Below, in pieces: positions 50,384 through 57,832 of a stretch of DNA of 64,000 nt. The stretch lies in assembly GCF_029542205.1 (NCBI RefSeq), contig NZ_CP113783.1, forward strand, positions 2,781,001 through 2,845,000, read 5' to 3'. A model generated the notes under the pieces. That model worked only from the letters and a program-made list of their open reading frames with translations. It was not told the DNA's origin and did no database searches. Within the stretch, counting starts at the first letter, position 1, and each line of letters begins with the position of its first letter. The DNA comes from Pseudoxanthomonas sp. SE1 (GTDB taxonomy: Bacteria > Pseudomonadota > Gammaproteobacteria > Xanthomonadales > Xanthomonadaceae). Made by a program: the position numbers and the translations under genes.

Positions 50384-50467
50384 GTAGGAGCGACGTGAGT
50401 CGCGACCGCGACAACGAAAACACCATGGAGACCGACGGCATCCGGTCGCGACTCACGTCGCTCCTAC
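50384..50467. repeat. REP pair (GTAG-headed inverted repeat), element 1
   Basis: Two 25-bp arms, 50384-50408 and 50443-50467, are perfect inverted copies separated by 34 bp. Each begins with GTAGGAGCGACGTGAGTCGC, and each contains its own small hairpin GCGAC-gtga-GTCGC. This is the layout of GTAG-type REP elements mobilised by RAYT transposases in Stenotrophomonas and relatives. It lies between the ffh and class IV aminotransferase genes and may protect mRNA ends or terminate ffh. Confidence 0.9.
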
Positions 50468-50480
50468 AGCAGGTCGGCTC

Positions 50481-51851
50481 TCACCGGAACGGCATCCCGC
50501 CGCGCCCGCCCATCATGCTCTTCATGTTGCGCATCATGCCCTTCATGCCGCCGCCGGCCAGCTTGCCCATCATTTTTTCCATCTGCTGGTACTGCTTCAT
50601 CAGCTTGTTGACGTCGGCGGGGGTCAGGCCGGCGCCCTTGGCGATACGCGAGCGGCGCGAACCGTTCAGCAGCGCGGGGTTGCGGCGCTCCTTCTTCGTC
50701 ATCGAGTTGATGATGGCGATCATGCGCGGCACTTCCTTGCCCTGCTGCACCTGCTGCTTCACGTGCTCGGGGATCTGGCCCATGCCCGGCAGCTTGTCCA
50801 TCAGGCCGCTGATGCCGCCCATGTTCTGCATCTGCTCCAGCTGGTCGCGCATGTCGTTGAGGTCGAACTTCTTGCCCTTGATGACCTTGGCCGCCAGCTT
50901 CTCGGCCTTCTCGCGGTCGACGTTCTGCTCGACCTGCTCCACCAGCGACAGCACGTCGCCCATATCGAGGATGCGGTTGGCCACGCGCTCGGGGTGGAAC
51001 ACGTCCAGCCCGTCGGGCTTCTCGCCCACGCCGATGAACTTGATCGGCTTGCCGGTGATGTAGCGCACCGACAGCGCCGCGCCACCGCGCGCATCGCCGT
51101 CGGTCTTGGTCAACACAACGCCGGTCAGCGGCAACGCTTCGCTGAAGGCCTTGGCGGTGTTGGCAGCGTCCTGGCCGGTCATCGCGTCGACGACGAACAG
51201 CGTTTCCACCGGCTTCACCGCTGCGTGCAAGCCCTTGATCTCGGCCATCATGGCTTCGTCGATCGCCAGGCGGCCGGCGGTATCGACGATCAGCACATCG
51301 ACGAAGGACTTTTTCGCATCGTCGATGGCGGCGCGAACGATGGCCTCCGGCTTCTGCCCCGCATCGGACGGGAAGAACAGCACGTCCACCTGCTGGGCCA
51401 GCGTCTTCAACTGCTCGATCGCGGCCGGACGGTACACGTCCGCGCTGACCACCATGACCTTCTTCTTGCGCTTCTCGCGCAGGTGCTTGGCCAGCTTGCC
51501 GACGGTGGTGGTCTTGCCCGCGCCCTGCAGGCCGGCCATCAGGATGACGGCGGGCGCGGGCACGTTGAGGTTCAGATCGCTGGCCTGCGAACCCATCACC
51601 GCGGTCAGCTCATCGCGCACGACCTTGATCAGCGCCTGGCCCGGCGTCAGCGACTTCAGCACTTCCTGGCCGACCGCGCGCACCTTGATGCGCTCGATCA
51701 ACGCCTGCACCACCGGCAGCGCCACGTCGGCTTCCAACAGGGCGATGCGGACTTCGCGGGTGGCTTCGCGGATGTTCTCCTCGCTCAGGCGGCCACGGCC
51801 ACGGAGCCGTTCGATGGTGCCGGAGAGGCGCTGGGTCAGGGATTCGAACAT
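50481..51851 (-). CDS. ffh: Signal recognition particle protein Ffh
   Basis: A 456-residue SRP54 GTPase. The NG domain has the P-loop LQGAGKTTTVGKLA, DTAGRLAID and the G4 motif TKTDGDARGG. The methionine-rich M domain (KMMGKLAGGGMKGMMRNMKSMMG) binds signal peptides and 4.5S RNA. With FtsY it targets inner-membrane proteins. The ATG at 51851 begins the family's FESLTQRLSGTIERLRGRG. It is divergent from the CcsA-like gene, 96 bp apart, and a REP pair follows its stop by 13 bp. Confidence 0.98.
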   Translation of the reverse strand: MFESLTQRLSGTIERLRGRGRLSEENIREATREVRIALLEADVALPVVQALIERIKVRAVGQEVLKSLTPGQALIKVVRDELTAVMGSQASDLNLNVPAPAVILMAGLQGAGKTTTVGKLAKHLREKRKKKVMVVSADVYRPAAIEQLKTLAQQVDVLFFPSDAGQKPEAIVRAAIDDAKKSFVDVLIVDTAGRLAIDEAMMAEIKGLHAAVKPVETLFVVDAMTGQDAANTAKAFSEALPLTGVVLTKTDGDARGGAALSVRYITGKPIKFIGVGEKPDGLDVFHPERVANRILDMGDVLSLVEQVEQNVDREKAEKLAAKVIKGKKFDLNDMRDQLEQMQNMGGISGLMDKLPGMGQIPEHVKQQVQQGKEVPRMIAIINSMTKKERRNPALLNGSRRSRIAKGAGLTPADVNKLMKQYQQMEKMMGKLAGGGMKGMMRNMKSMMGGRGGMPFR

Positions 51852-51947
51852 GAGGGAAGGGACCGGGGAAAACGGACCGGAATTATATGCGGTCAAGCCA
51901 CGCCCGCCCCCTGCCTTCCTGCCGGCCCGCTGTGCGACACTGCTCCG

Positions 51948-52739
51948 ATGACAGTCATTCTCATTGCCGTCGCGCTCTACCTGTTCGCCACCGGCCTGCT
52001 GGTCCGCTCCGTCGGCCGCGATCCGGGCGAAGGCATGCGCCTGTGGCTGTGGCCCGCCATCGGCGGCGTGCTGCTGCATGGCGCCTACCACCTGCTGGTG
52101 GCCTGGCGGACGCCGGGCGGCCCGGACATGCACTTCTTCGCGGCCCTGTCGCTGGTGGCGCTGGGCATGGCGGTGATGACCCTGCTGGTCGCCATCCAGG
52201 GCCGCATGGCCGCCCTCGGCGTCGTGGCGTTCCCGCTGGCTGCGTTGTTGCTGGTGGTCTACCACCTGTACGGGCACCGGGCCTCCAGCGGGCTGGACTG
52301 GCGCCTGCAACTGCATGCCTGGCTCGCGCTGCTGGCCTACGCGGCGCTGGCCATCGCCGCCGTGCTGGCGCTGATGCTGTGGGCGCAGGAACGCGCTCTG
52401 CGCCGGCGCGAGTTCCACCTCTGGCTGCGTGCCCTGCCCCCGCTGACGGAACTGGAAGACCTGCTGTTCCGCACGATCACGGTCGGCTTCATCCTGCTGA
52501 CCGCCACGCTGCTCACCGGCGTGCTGTTCGTCGAGAACTTCCTGGTCCAGAAGCTGACCCACAAGACCGTGCTCAGCGTGCTGTCGTGGCTCACCTTCGG
52601 CGCCCTGCTGGTCGGCCGCTGGCGCTACGGCTGGCGCGGCGCGAAGGCCGTGCATTGGACCCTGACGGCCATGGCGTTGCTGCTGCTGGCGTTCTTCGGC
52701 AGCAAGTTCGTCTATGAGATGGTGTTGAGGCGCGGTTGA
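51948..52739 (+). CDS. CcsA/YpjD-like inner-membrane cytochrome c assembly-type protein
   Basis: A 263-residue protein with about eight membrane helices, belonging to the cytochrome c assembly (CcmC/CcsA) family subgroup YpjD. Helpful segments are LQLHAWLALLAYAALAIAA, with a possible haem-ligand histidine, and HKTVLSVLSWLTFGALL. YpjD-like genes are usually found next to ffh in gammaproteobacteria, as here. The true function is unproven; haem handling is inferred from the family. The stop overlaps the TTG start of the Coq7-like gene by four bases. Confidence 0.88.
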   Translation: MTVILIAVALYLFATGLLVRSVGRDPGEGMRLWLWPAIGGVLLHGAYHLLVAWRTPGGPDMHFFAALSLVALGMAVMTLLVAIQGRMAALGVVAFPLAALLLVVYHLYGHRASSGLDWRLQLHAWLALLAYAALAIAAVLALMLWAQERALRRREFHLWLRALPPLTELEDLLFRTITVGFILLTATLLTGVLFVENFLVQKLTHKTVLSVLSWLTFGALLVGRWRYGWRGAKAVHWTLTAMALLLLAFFGSKFVYEMVLRRG

Positions 52740-53254
52740 GTACGCCGCTGGGCGACCGGATCCTGAAGGTCGATCACGCGGGCGAACACGGCGCGGTCAA
52801 CCTCTATCGTGCGCAGATCCTGGTGTCGCGGTGGACGGCGTCGCAGATGACGCCGTTGCTCCGGCATTTTCTCGATCACGAACTCGGCCATCGCGCGCTG
52901 TTCCGGGATCGCCTGCAGGCGCGCGGAGTGCGTCGCTGCCGCAGCTATCTGCTATGTGGTGCCGGCGGCTGGATGCTGGGCTTGTTGACCGGCCTGCTGG
53001 GACCGTCCGCCATCGCGGCCACCACCTGTGCCGTCGAAAGCGTGGTGCTGCAGCACCTGATGGAGCAACGACAGCAGTTGGGGTCCACTGATCCCGATGC
53101 CTTCGATGCCGTCTCGCGCATCGTGGCGGAAGAACAGGAGCATCACGATCACGGCCGTGACGCGATGCGCTCCGGCGCCTTCTGGCCATCGATCCTGACC
53201 CCGGTCGTGCGCGTCTCGACGGCAGCGGTGATCTGGCTGGGAATGCGGCTCTGA
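52736..53254 (+). CDS. coq7: Demethoxyubiquinone hydroxylase (Coq7 family)
   Basis: A 172-residue di-iron carboxylate protein. Two metal-binding repeats are visible: DHAGEHGAVNLYRAQ with HFLDHELGH, and AVESVVLQHLMEQ with VAEEQEHHDHG, giving the glutamates and histidines of the two E-x2-H motifs. It adds the C6 hydroxyl in ubiquinone synthesis (3-demethoxyubiquinol to demethylubiquinol). The start is a TTG at 52736 overlapping the previous stop as TTGA; no ATG lies before the first iron motif, so the rare start is well supported. A second REP pair follows. Confidence 0.92.
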   Translation: MSTPLGDRILKVDHAGEHGAVNLYRAQILVSRWTASQMTPLLRHFLDHELGHRALFRDRLQARGVRRCRSYLLCGAGGWMLGLLTGLLGPSAIAATTCAVESVVLQHLMEQRQQLGSTDPDAFDAVSRIVAEEQEHHDHGRDAMRSGAFWPSILTPVVRVSTAAVIWLGMRL

Positions 53255-53274
53255 TGCTCGTCGCGACCTGCTTC

Positions 53275-53372
53275 TTGTAGGAGCGACGTGAGTCGCGACC
53301 GCACGGCTGACGCGCGCGCCGACCCTCCAAGGTGTGTCGATCTCGCGGTCGCGACTCACGTCGCTCCTACAA
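53275..53372. repeat. REP pair (GTAG-headed inverted repeat), element 2
   Basis: Arms 53275-53301 and 53346-53372 are 27-bp inverted copies, 44 bp apart, with the same GTAGGAGCGACGTGAGTCGC head as element 1. It lies between the converging coq7-like and radA genes, ending just 18 bp from the radA stop, and may act as their shared 3' structure. Confidence 0.9.
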
Positions 53373-53389
53373 GGAATCCGCGCTAGCCC

Positions 53390-54790
53390 CTACTCCGCCG
53401 CCGCTTCCAGCGCCTGCGACAGCCGCTCCACCGCAACGACTTCCAGACCCTTGAACGTGCCCGACTTCGGCGCGTTGCCCTTGGGCACGATGGCGCGCTT
53501 GAAACCGTGCGTCGCGGCTTCACGCAGGCGCTCCTCGCCGTTCGGCACGGGGCGGATCTCGCCGGACAGGCCCACTTCGCCGAAGGCCACGGTCTTCTCG
53601 GCCAGCGGGCGGTCGCGCAGCGAGGACAGCACCGCCAGCAGCACCGGCAGGTCGGCCGCGGTTTCCTGCACGCGGATGCCGCCGACGACATTCACGAACA
53701 CGTCCTGGTCGCCCACCACCACGCCGCCGTGCCGGTGCAGCACGGCCAGCAGCATCGCCAGGCGGTTCTGCTCCAGGCCCACCGCCACGCGGCGCGGGTT
53801 CGACAGCGGCGAACTGTCCACCAGCGCCTGCACTTCCACCAGCAGCGGGCGCGTGCCTTCGCGGGTGACCATCACGCAGCTGCCCGGCTGTTGCGCGCTG
53901 CCGGAGAGGAAGATCGCCGATGGATTGGGCACTTCCTTCAGGCCCTTCTCGCCCATGGCGAACACGCCCAGCTCGTTGACCGCACCGAAGCGGTTCTTGA
54001 AGGCACGCAGCACGCGGAAGCGGCTGCCGCTCTCGCCTTCGAAATACAGCACCGCGTCCACCATGTGCTCCAGCACGCGCGGGCCGGCAATGCCGCCTTC
54101 CTTGGTCACGTGGCCCACCAGGAACACGGCCGTGCCGGTCTCCTTGGCGTAGCGCACCAGCCGCGCCGCGCTCTCGCGCACCTGGCTGACCGAACCGGGC
54201 GCGGCGGTCAGGGATTCGGTCCACAGGGTCTGCACGGAATCGGCGACGATCAGCTTCGGTCGAGCGACCGAGGCGTGCTGCAGGATGTTCTCGATGCCGG
54301 TCTCGGCCAGGGCCTGCAGGTTGTCCAGCGGCAGATCCAGGCGCACCGCACGGCCGGCGACCTGCGCCAGCGACTCCTCGCCGGTGACATACAGCGCCGG
54401 CAGGCTGGCCGACATCTTCGCCACGGCCTGCAGCAGCAGCGTGGACTTGCCGATGCCCGGGTCGCCGCCCACCAGCACCACGGCGCCTTCCACCAGCCCG
54501 CCGCCCAGCACGCGGTCGAACTCGCCGATGCCGGTGCTCACGCGCGCTTCCTCGCTGTGGCGTACGTCCTTCAGCGCGGTGACCTTCGGCGCCTCGGCCT
54601 TGCCGGCCCAGCCGGAGCGGCGGGCGGCGGCGGGCGCGCTGGTAGCGGTTTCCAGCACGATCTCGCTGAGGGAATTCCACGCCCCGCAGTCGGCGCACTG
54701 GCCCTGCCACTTGCTGTGGTCGGCACCGCATTCACCGCAGACGAAGGCAGTGCGGGTCTTCGTGGAAGTCTTGGCCACCGGAACGCTCAT
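53390..54790 (-). CDS. radA: DNA repair protein RadA
   Basis: A 466-residue RadA/Sms. The N-terminal zinc finger is FVCGECGADHSKWQGQCADC (four cysteines), the Walker A motif is GGDPGIGKSTLLLQ, the RadA-specific motif KNRFG is present, and the Lon-like C-terminal domain is complete (EIRPVPNGEERLREAATHGF). It is a helicase-like ATPase that extends recombination intermediates. The ATG at 54790 places the zinc finger near residue 18, as usual. It converges on the Coq7-like gene across a REP pair. Confidence 0.97.
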   Translation of the reverse strand: MSVPVAKTSTKTRTAFVCGECGADHSKWQGQCADCGAWNSLSEIVLETATSAPAAARRSGWAGKAEAPKVTALKDVRHSEEARVSTGIGEFDRVLGGGLVEGAVVLVGGDPGIGKSTLLLQAVAKMSASLPALYVTGEESLAQVAGRAVRLDLPLDNLQALAETGIENILQHASVARPKLIVADSVQTLWTESLTAAPGSVSQVRESAARLVRYAKETGTAVFLVGHVTKEGGIAGPRVLEHMVDAVLYFEGESGSRFRVLRAFKNRFGAVNELGVFAMGEKGLKEVPNPSAIFLSGSAQQPGSCVMVTREGTRPLLVEVQALVDSSPLSNPRRVAVGLEQNRLAMLLAVLHRHGGVVVGDQDVFVNVVGGIRVQETAADLPVLLAVLSSLRDRPLAEKTVAFGEVGLSGEIRPVPNGEERLREAATHGFKRAIVPKGNAPKSGTFKGLEVVAVERLSQALEAAAE

Positions 54791-55224
54791 GCTCGAATGA
54801 GCACCTACTGTAGCCGCCCGCAATCTCGCCTGGCGAGATCCATCGCGTGCGGACGAGGCGACCACGTCGCTGAAGCGCAGGTCGGCGCATCCCATCGCCT
54901 CGCGAATACGCGGCCGCCTGTGCACGGTGCGAACCGCACCCGCGGAAGGCACCTCCTATCGCTTTCATTGAGCGACTGAATCACCCGCGCGCCGTGGTAT
55001 CGCCGGACAGCGTTAACACCGCGCGAAACCCGGCACTTCTCGACATACGGTAGGCCGGCGCATCGCCACCGGCGCGTTGGCATTCACGCGATGTGGCTGC
55101 AAACGTCGCGGTGGTGTCTTCCGATCACGTTCCCGGAAAACGCCATCGCGTCCATCGCACGTGGTGCCGGCGGCATGCCCCTGCCATGTCGTCGGCACTC
55201 CACTTCCGAACATGGAGATTCACC
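54791..55224. other. Divergent intergenic region between radA and the peroxidase gene
   Basis: The 434 bp hold no supported gene. They should contain the radA promoter and the peroxidase promoter. GGAGATTCACC just before 55225 is the peroxidase ribosome site. No repeat or clear operator was seen. Confidence 0.45.
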
Positions 55225-56826
55225 ATGGCTGTCAAGAAGAAGACGTCCGCAAAGAAAGCATCCACGCGCGCTCCCAAGGCGGCCCGCGTGATCCCGAAGG
55301 CCGCACCCGCCGCCGGTAACACGCATGCATACGGCAAGTGCAGTTACAGCTACGGCGCATCGCCCGCCAGTTGGCCGCAGCACGGTTACGACCCCCGCAA
55401 CGAGACGCCGCCGCCCAAGGGTCCGGTGTTCGATCCCGGCCGGTTCGGGCGCATGTTTCCGAACCTGCCCGGGCTGGTGGTGGACGACGCCGCACTGGCC
55501 GCGCTGGGCGATGCCATGCGCGACCCGGCCGGCGCCGATCCCACCCGCGACAATCCCGGCATCCCTTCCGGCTTCACGTATCTCGGCCAGTTCATCGATC
55601 ACGACATCACCTTCGACCCCACCGCCATGCCGGAAGTGCTGGTGGATCCGCAGGCGGTGTTCAATTTCCGGACGCCCAAGCTGGATCTCGACTCGGTGTA
55701 CGGCACCGGCCCGTCCACGCAGCCGTATCTGTACGAACCCGGCCGACGCAAGCTGCGCGTGGGCGCCACGCAGACGGGCCAGGGCGATGCGTCGATCCCG
55801 GCCGGCATGCCGAACGATCTGCTGCGGCTCAATGGCACGGCGGTGATCGGCGATCCGCGCAACGATGAGAACCTGGTGGTCGCGCAGACCCATCTGGCTT
55901 TCATCAAGTTGCACAACAAGTGCGTCGACAAGCTGGAGGCGGAGGGCTTTCCGCAGGCCGGCCTGTTCACCGAGGCGCGGAAGCTGGTCACCTGGCACTA
56001 CCAGCGGATGGTGATCGACGATTTCCTGGGACGGCTGTGTGATGCCGCGGTGCTGGCCGACGTGGTGCAGAACGGTCGCCGGTTCTTCGATTTCGCCGGC
56101 GAGGCGTTCATGCCGGTGGAGTTCTCGGTGGCGGCGTACCGCTTCGGGCATTCGCAGGTGCGCAATGCGTACAACTACAACCGCGTTTTCCGCTTCGGGC
56201 CCGGAGGCGTGGCGCCGGCGACGCTGGCGCTGCTGTTCCGCTTCAGTGGCGTGTCGGGAAGCGGCAACACGGCGGACATTCCGGTGCCCAGCGACTGGAT
56301 CATCGACTGGCGGCGTTTCTATGATCTGCCCGGTGGCGGGGTGACGCCCGACGCCACGCGCAAGATCGATCCGCTGCTGGCGGCGGAGTTGCACGGCCTG
56401 CCGAACGGGGGTGGTTCGCTGCCCACGCGCAATCTGATGCGCGGTGTCCGCATGGGCCTGCCCTCGGGCCAGGCGGTGGCGGCGGCCATGCAGCTGACCC
56501 CGTTGACCCCGCAGGAGCTGGGCGGCGGGCCGGATGGGCAGGTGCTCGTGGCGCAGGGGTTGGGGGGCAATACCCCGCTCTGGTATTACCTGTTGAAGGA
56601 GGCCCAGGTGCAGCAGAACGGCGACCGGCTGGGCCAGGTGGGCAGCCGGATCGTGGCGGAGACGTTCATCGGGCTGCTGGACAGCGATGCGCTGTCGTTC
56701 CGCCGGCAGAATCCGCTGTTCGAGCCCAGCCTGTTCAAGCCGGGGGTCACGCCCACGGCGGCGGGCCGGTACACCATGGCGGACCTGCTGACCTTCGTGG
56801 ACGAGATCAACCCGATCGGGGATTGA
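55225..56826 (+). CDS. Animal-type haem peroxidase with lysine/alanine-rich N-terminal tail
   Basis: A 533-residue member of the myeloperoxidase/cyclooxygenase superfamily. The distal region is YLGQFIDHDITFDP with the catalytic histidine, the segment AQTHLAFIKLHNKCVDKL follows, and the proximal haem ligand is in YRFGHSQVRNAYNYN. No signal peptide is present. The first ~30 residues are a low-complexity tail (AVKKKTSAKKASTRAPKAA) like histone H1-type or polyketide-associated tails, suggesting nucleic-acid or nucleoid contact. It may produce oxidants or attack lipids; bacterial members are poorly studied. GGAG lies eight bases before the ATG. No partner gene is adjacent. Confidence 0.88.
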   Translation: MAVKKKTSAKKASTRAPKAARVIPKAAPAAGNTHAYGKCSYSYGASPASWPQHGYDPRNETPPPKGPVFDPGRFGRMFPNLPGLVVDDAALAALGDAMRDPAGADPTRDNPGIPSGFTYLGQFIDHDITFDPTAMPEVLVDPQAVFNFRTPKLDLDSVYGTGPSTQPYLYEPGRRKLRVGATQTGQGDASIPAGMPNDLLRLNGTAVIGDPRNDENLVVAQTHLAFIKLHNKCVDKLEAEGFPQAGLFTEARKLVTWHYQRMVIDDFLGRLCDAAVLADVVQNGRRFFDFAGEAFMPVEFSVAAYRFGHSQVRNAYNYNRVFRFGPGGVAPATLALLFRFSGVSGSGNTADIPVPSDWIIDWRRFYDLPGGGVTPDATRKIDPLLAAELHGLPNGGGSLPTRNLMRGVRMGLPSGQAVAAAMQLTPLTPQELGGGPDGQVLVAQGLGGNTPLWYYLLKEAQVQQNGDRLGQVGSRIVAETFIGLLDSDALSFRRQNPLFEPSLFKPGVTPTAAGRYTMADLLTFVDEINPIGD

Positions 56827-56854
56827 GCCGGCGGGCCGTGCTGTGAGCTGAAAG

Positions 56855-56886
56855 CAGAAGGGCCGCCCCTGCGGGCGGCCCTTCTG
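56855..56886. terminator. Hairpin after the peroxidase gene
   Basis: A 14-bp, nearly all-GC stem (56855-56868 paired with 56873-56886) lies 28 bp past the peroxidase stop and eight bases from tRNA-Thr. It lacks a T tract, but its strength and position suggest termination for both strands. Confidence 0.65.
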
Positions 56887-56893
56887 ATGCAGC

Positions 56894-56969
56894 TGGTGCC
56901 GGAAATAGGAATCGAACCTACGACCTACGCATTACGAATGCGCCGCTCTACCAACTGAGCTATTCCGGC
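56894..56969 (-). tRNA. tRNA-Thr (anticodon CGT)
   Basis: A 76-nt cloverleaf with encoded CCA. The acceptor stem GCCGGAA pairs with TTCCGGC, the anticodon stem GCGCA/TGCGT encloses TTCGTAA with anticodon CGT, and the T-loop TTCGATT is intact. The accessory region begins beyond its 5' side. Confidence 0.95.
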
Positions 56970-57445
56970 GGAGCCGCGAATTTTAGGGGTTGGGGCGGGG
57001 GGTGGGTCAATGTGGGGTGTCGGGGATGGGGCGGTAAGCCTTTGGGAAGCCGGGGATGCCTTCAGTAACACTTGCACTTCCAGCAATAGCGTGCGTAATC
57101 CACAGGCTGGAAGAAGCATGCCTGCCTGTCGTTCCCTCGCTGTACCACATGCTGCGTCACTCCTGGCAGATCCAGGCGCATCGTTCCTGGCACGTCCATT
57201 CCTCCGGTGTTCTGGAGCCCACTGTCCGCTGCACCTTGAGAATCGGAGAGCCGCGGAGAGAGCAACACAGGATCAGAAGCAGCCAGCGCGGCTTGTCAGG
57301 AACGTACTCTGACCCCTATGTTTCCTGCCGCTGGAGAGCCGGGCCTGGCTTGCAGTCCCGTCCGTCATCTGCAAACCGCCCCTGGGACGTTGAATCCGAC
57401 GCAATCTCCGAATTGGTGAACCAACTCATCACAACCGGAGCGCAC
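56970..57445. other. Gene-poor boundary stretch before the toxin/immunity pair
   Basis: This 476-bp stretch has no intact gene. It contains a transposase remnant (57062-57199, minus strand) and otherwise unassigned sequence. It marks the change from housekeeping DNA to the AT-richer toxin region. Confidence 0.5.
57062..57199 (-). pseudogene. Remnant of a REP-associated tyrosine transposase (RAYT, Y1 family)
   Basis: From an ATG at 57199 the translation contains MRLDLPGVTQHVVQRGNDRQ followed by ACFFQPVDYARY, the conserved N-terminus of RAYT/TnpA-REP proteins. After about residue 38 the frame shifts: a one-base loss near 57085 would continue as LLEVQVLLKAS, again RAYT-like, before similarity ends. 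The catalytic H-u-H and tyrosine motifs are missing, so it is dead. RAYT enzymes mobilise GTAG-type REP repeats, two pairs of which lie at 50.4 and 53.3 kb. Truncation at the edge of the RHS locus fits local rearrangement. Confidence 0.75.
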
Positions 57446-57832
57446 TTAGATTCTCTCAAACTGGACTGCAACATCAGTAGACCTATCGAGCGAGTAAGTC
57501 GTTACCGCCTTTGCGGCCGATACCGCAACCGACTCAAGCTGATGCCAATTCAATCCATCCACGTGAAGATCAACAAACCCATCCCTCTCCCATGATAAAT
57601 AAATATCTTCGGACGCTCCAATCCAGAACTGAACTCCACTCAATCTTGAAAACAAATATTCGATTCCGGTGCTCGCAGGAATTTCAATACGATCTCCGTT
57701 ACTACAATACCCCGACGCAAGATCACTAGAGGGATTTGAGATTCCAATACCGTCCTTAGCCAAATAAGATGATATGATTATCAAAAAATCCTCTTGGCGG
57801 ACAGGACCAATAGAAATTCTATTAATGTACAT
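57446..57832 (-). CDS. Putative immunity protein for the RHS toxin
   Basis: A 128-residue protein with no family I can name. It has no signal peptide or membrane segment, is acidic and AT-rich in codon use compared with the chromosome, and starts MYINRISIGPVRQEDFLIII. The ATG at 57832 shares a base with the RHS stop (TAATG), so it is translationally coupled to the toxin gene. Position directly after an RHS C-terminal toxin domain is the standard place for the cognate immunity gene. The function rests on context, not on recognised homology. Confidence 0.7.
   Translation of the reverse strand: MYINRISIGPVRQEDFLIIISSYLAKDGIGISNPSSDLASGYCSNGDRIEIPASTGIEYLFSRLSGVQFWIGASEDIYLSWERDGFVDLHVDGLNWHQLESVAVSAAKAVTTYSLDRSTDVAVQFERI

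Noticed and set aside
56894..56969. tRNA-Thr as the integration site of the accessory region
   Set aside because: The foreign DNA lies at the tRNA 5' side, no integrase is visible, and I found no second copy of the tRNA 3' end in the window.
56925..57119. A small minus-strand frame overlapping tRNA-Thr
   Set aside because: Its C-terminal part is simply the translated tRNA gene; part of the rest is the shifted frame of the transposase remnant.
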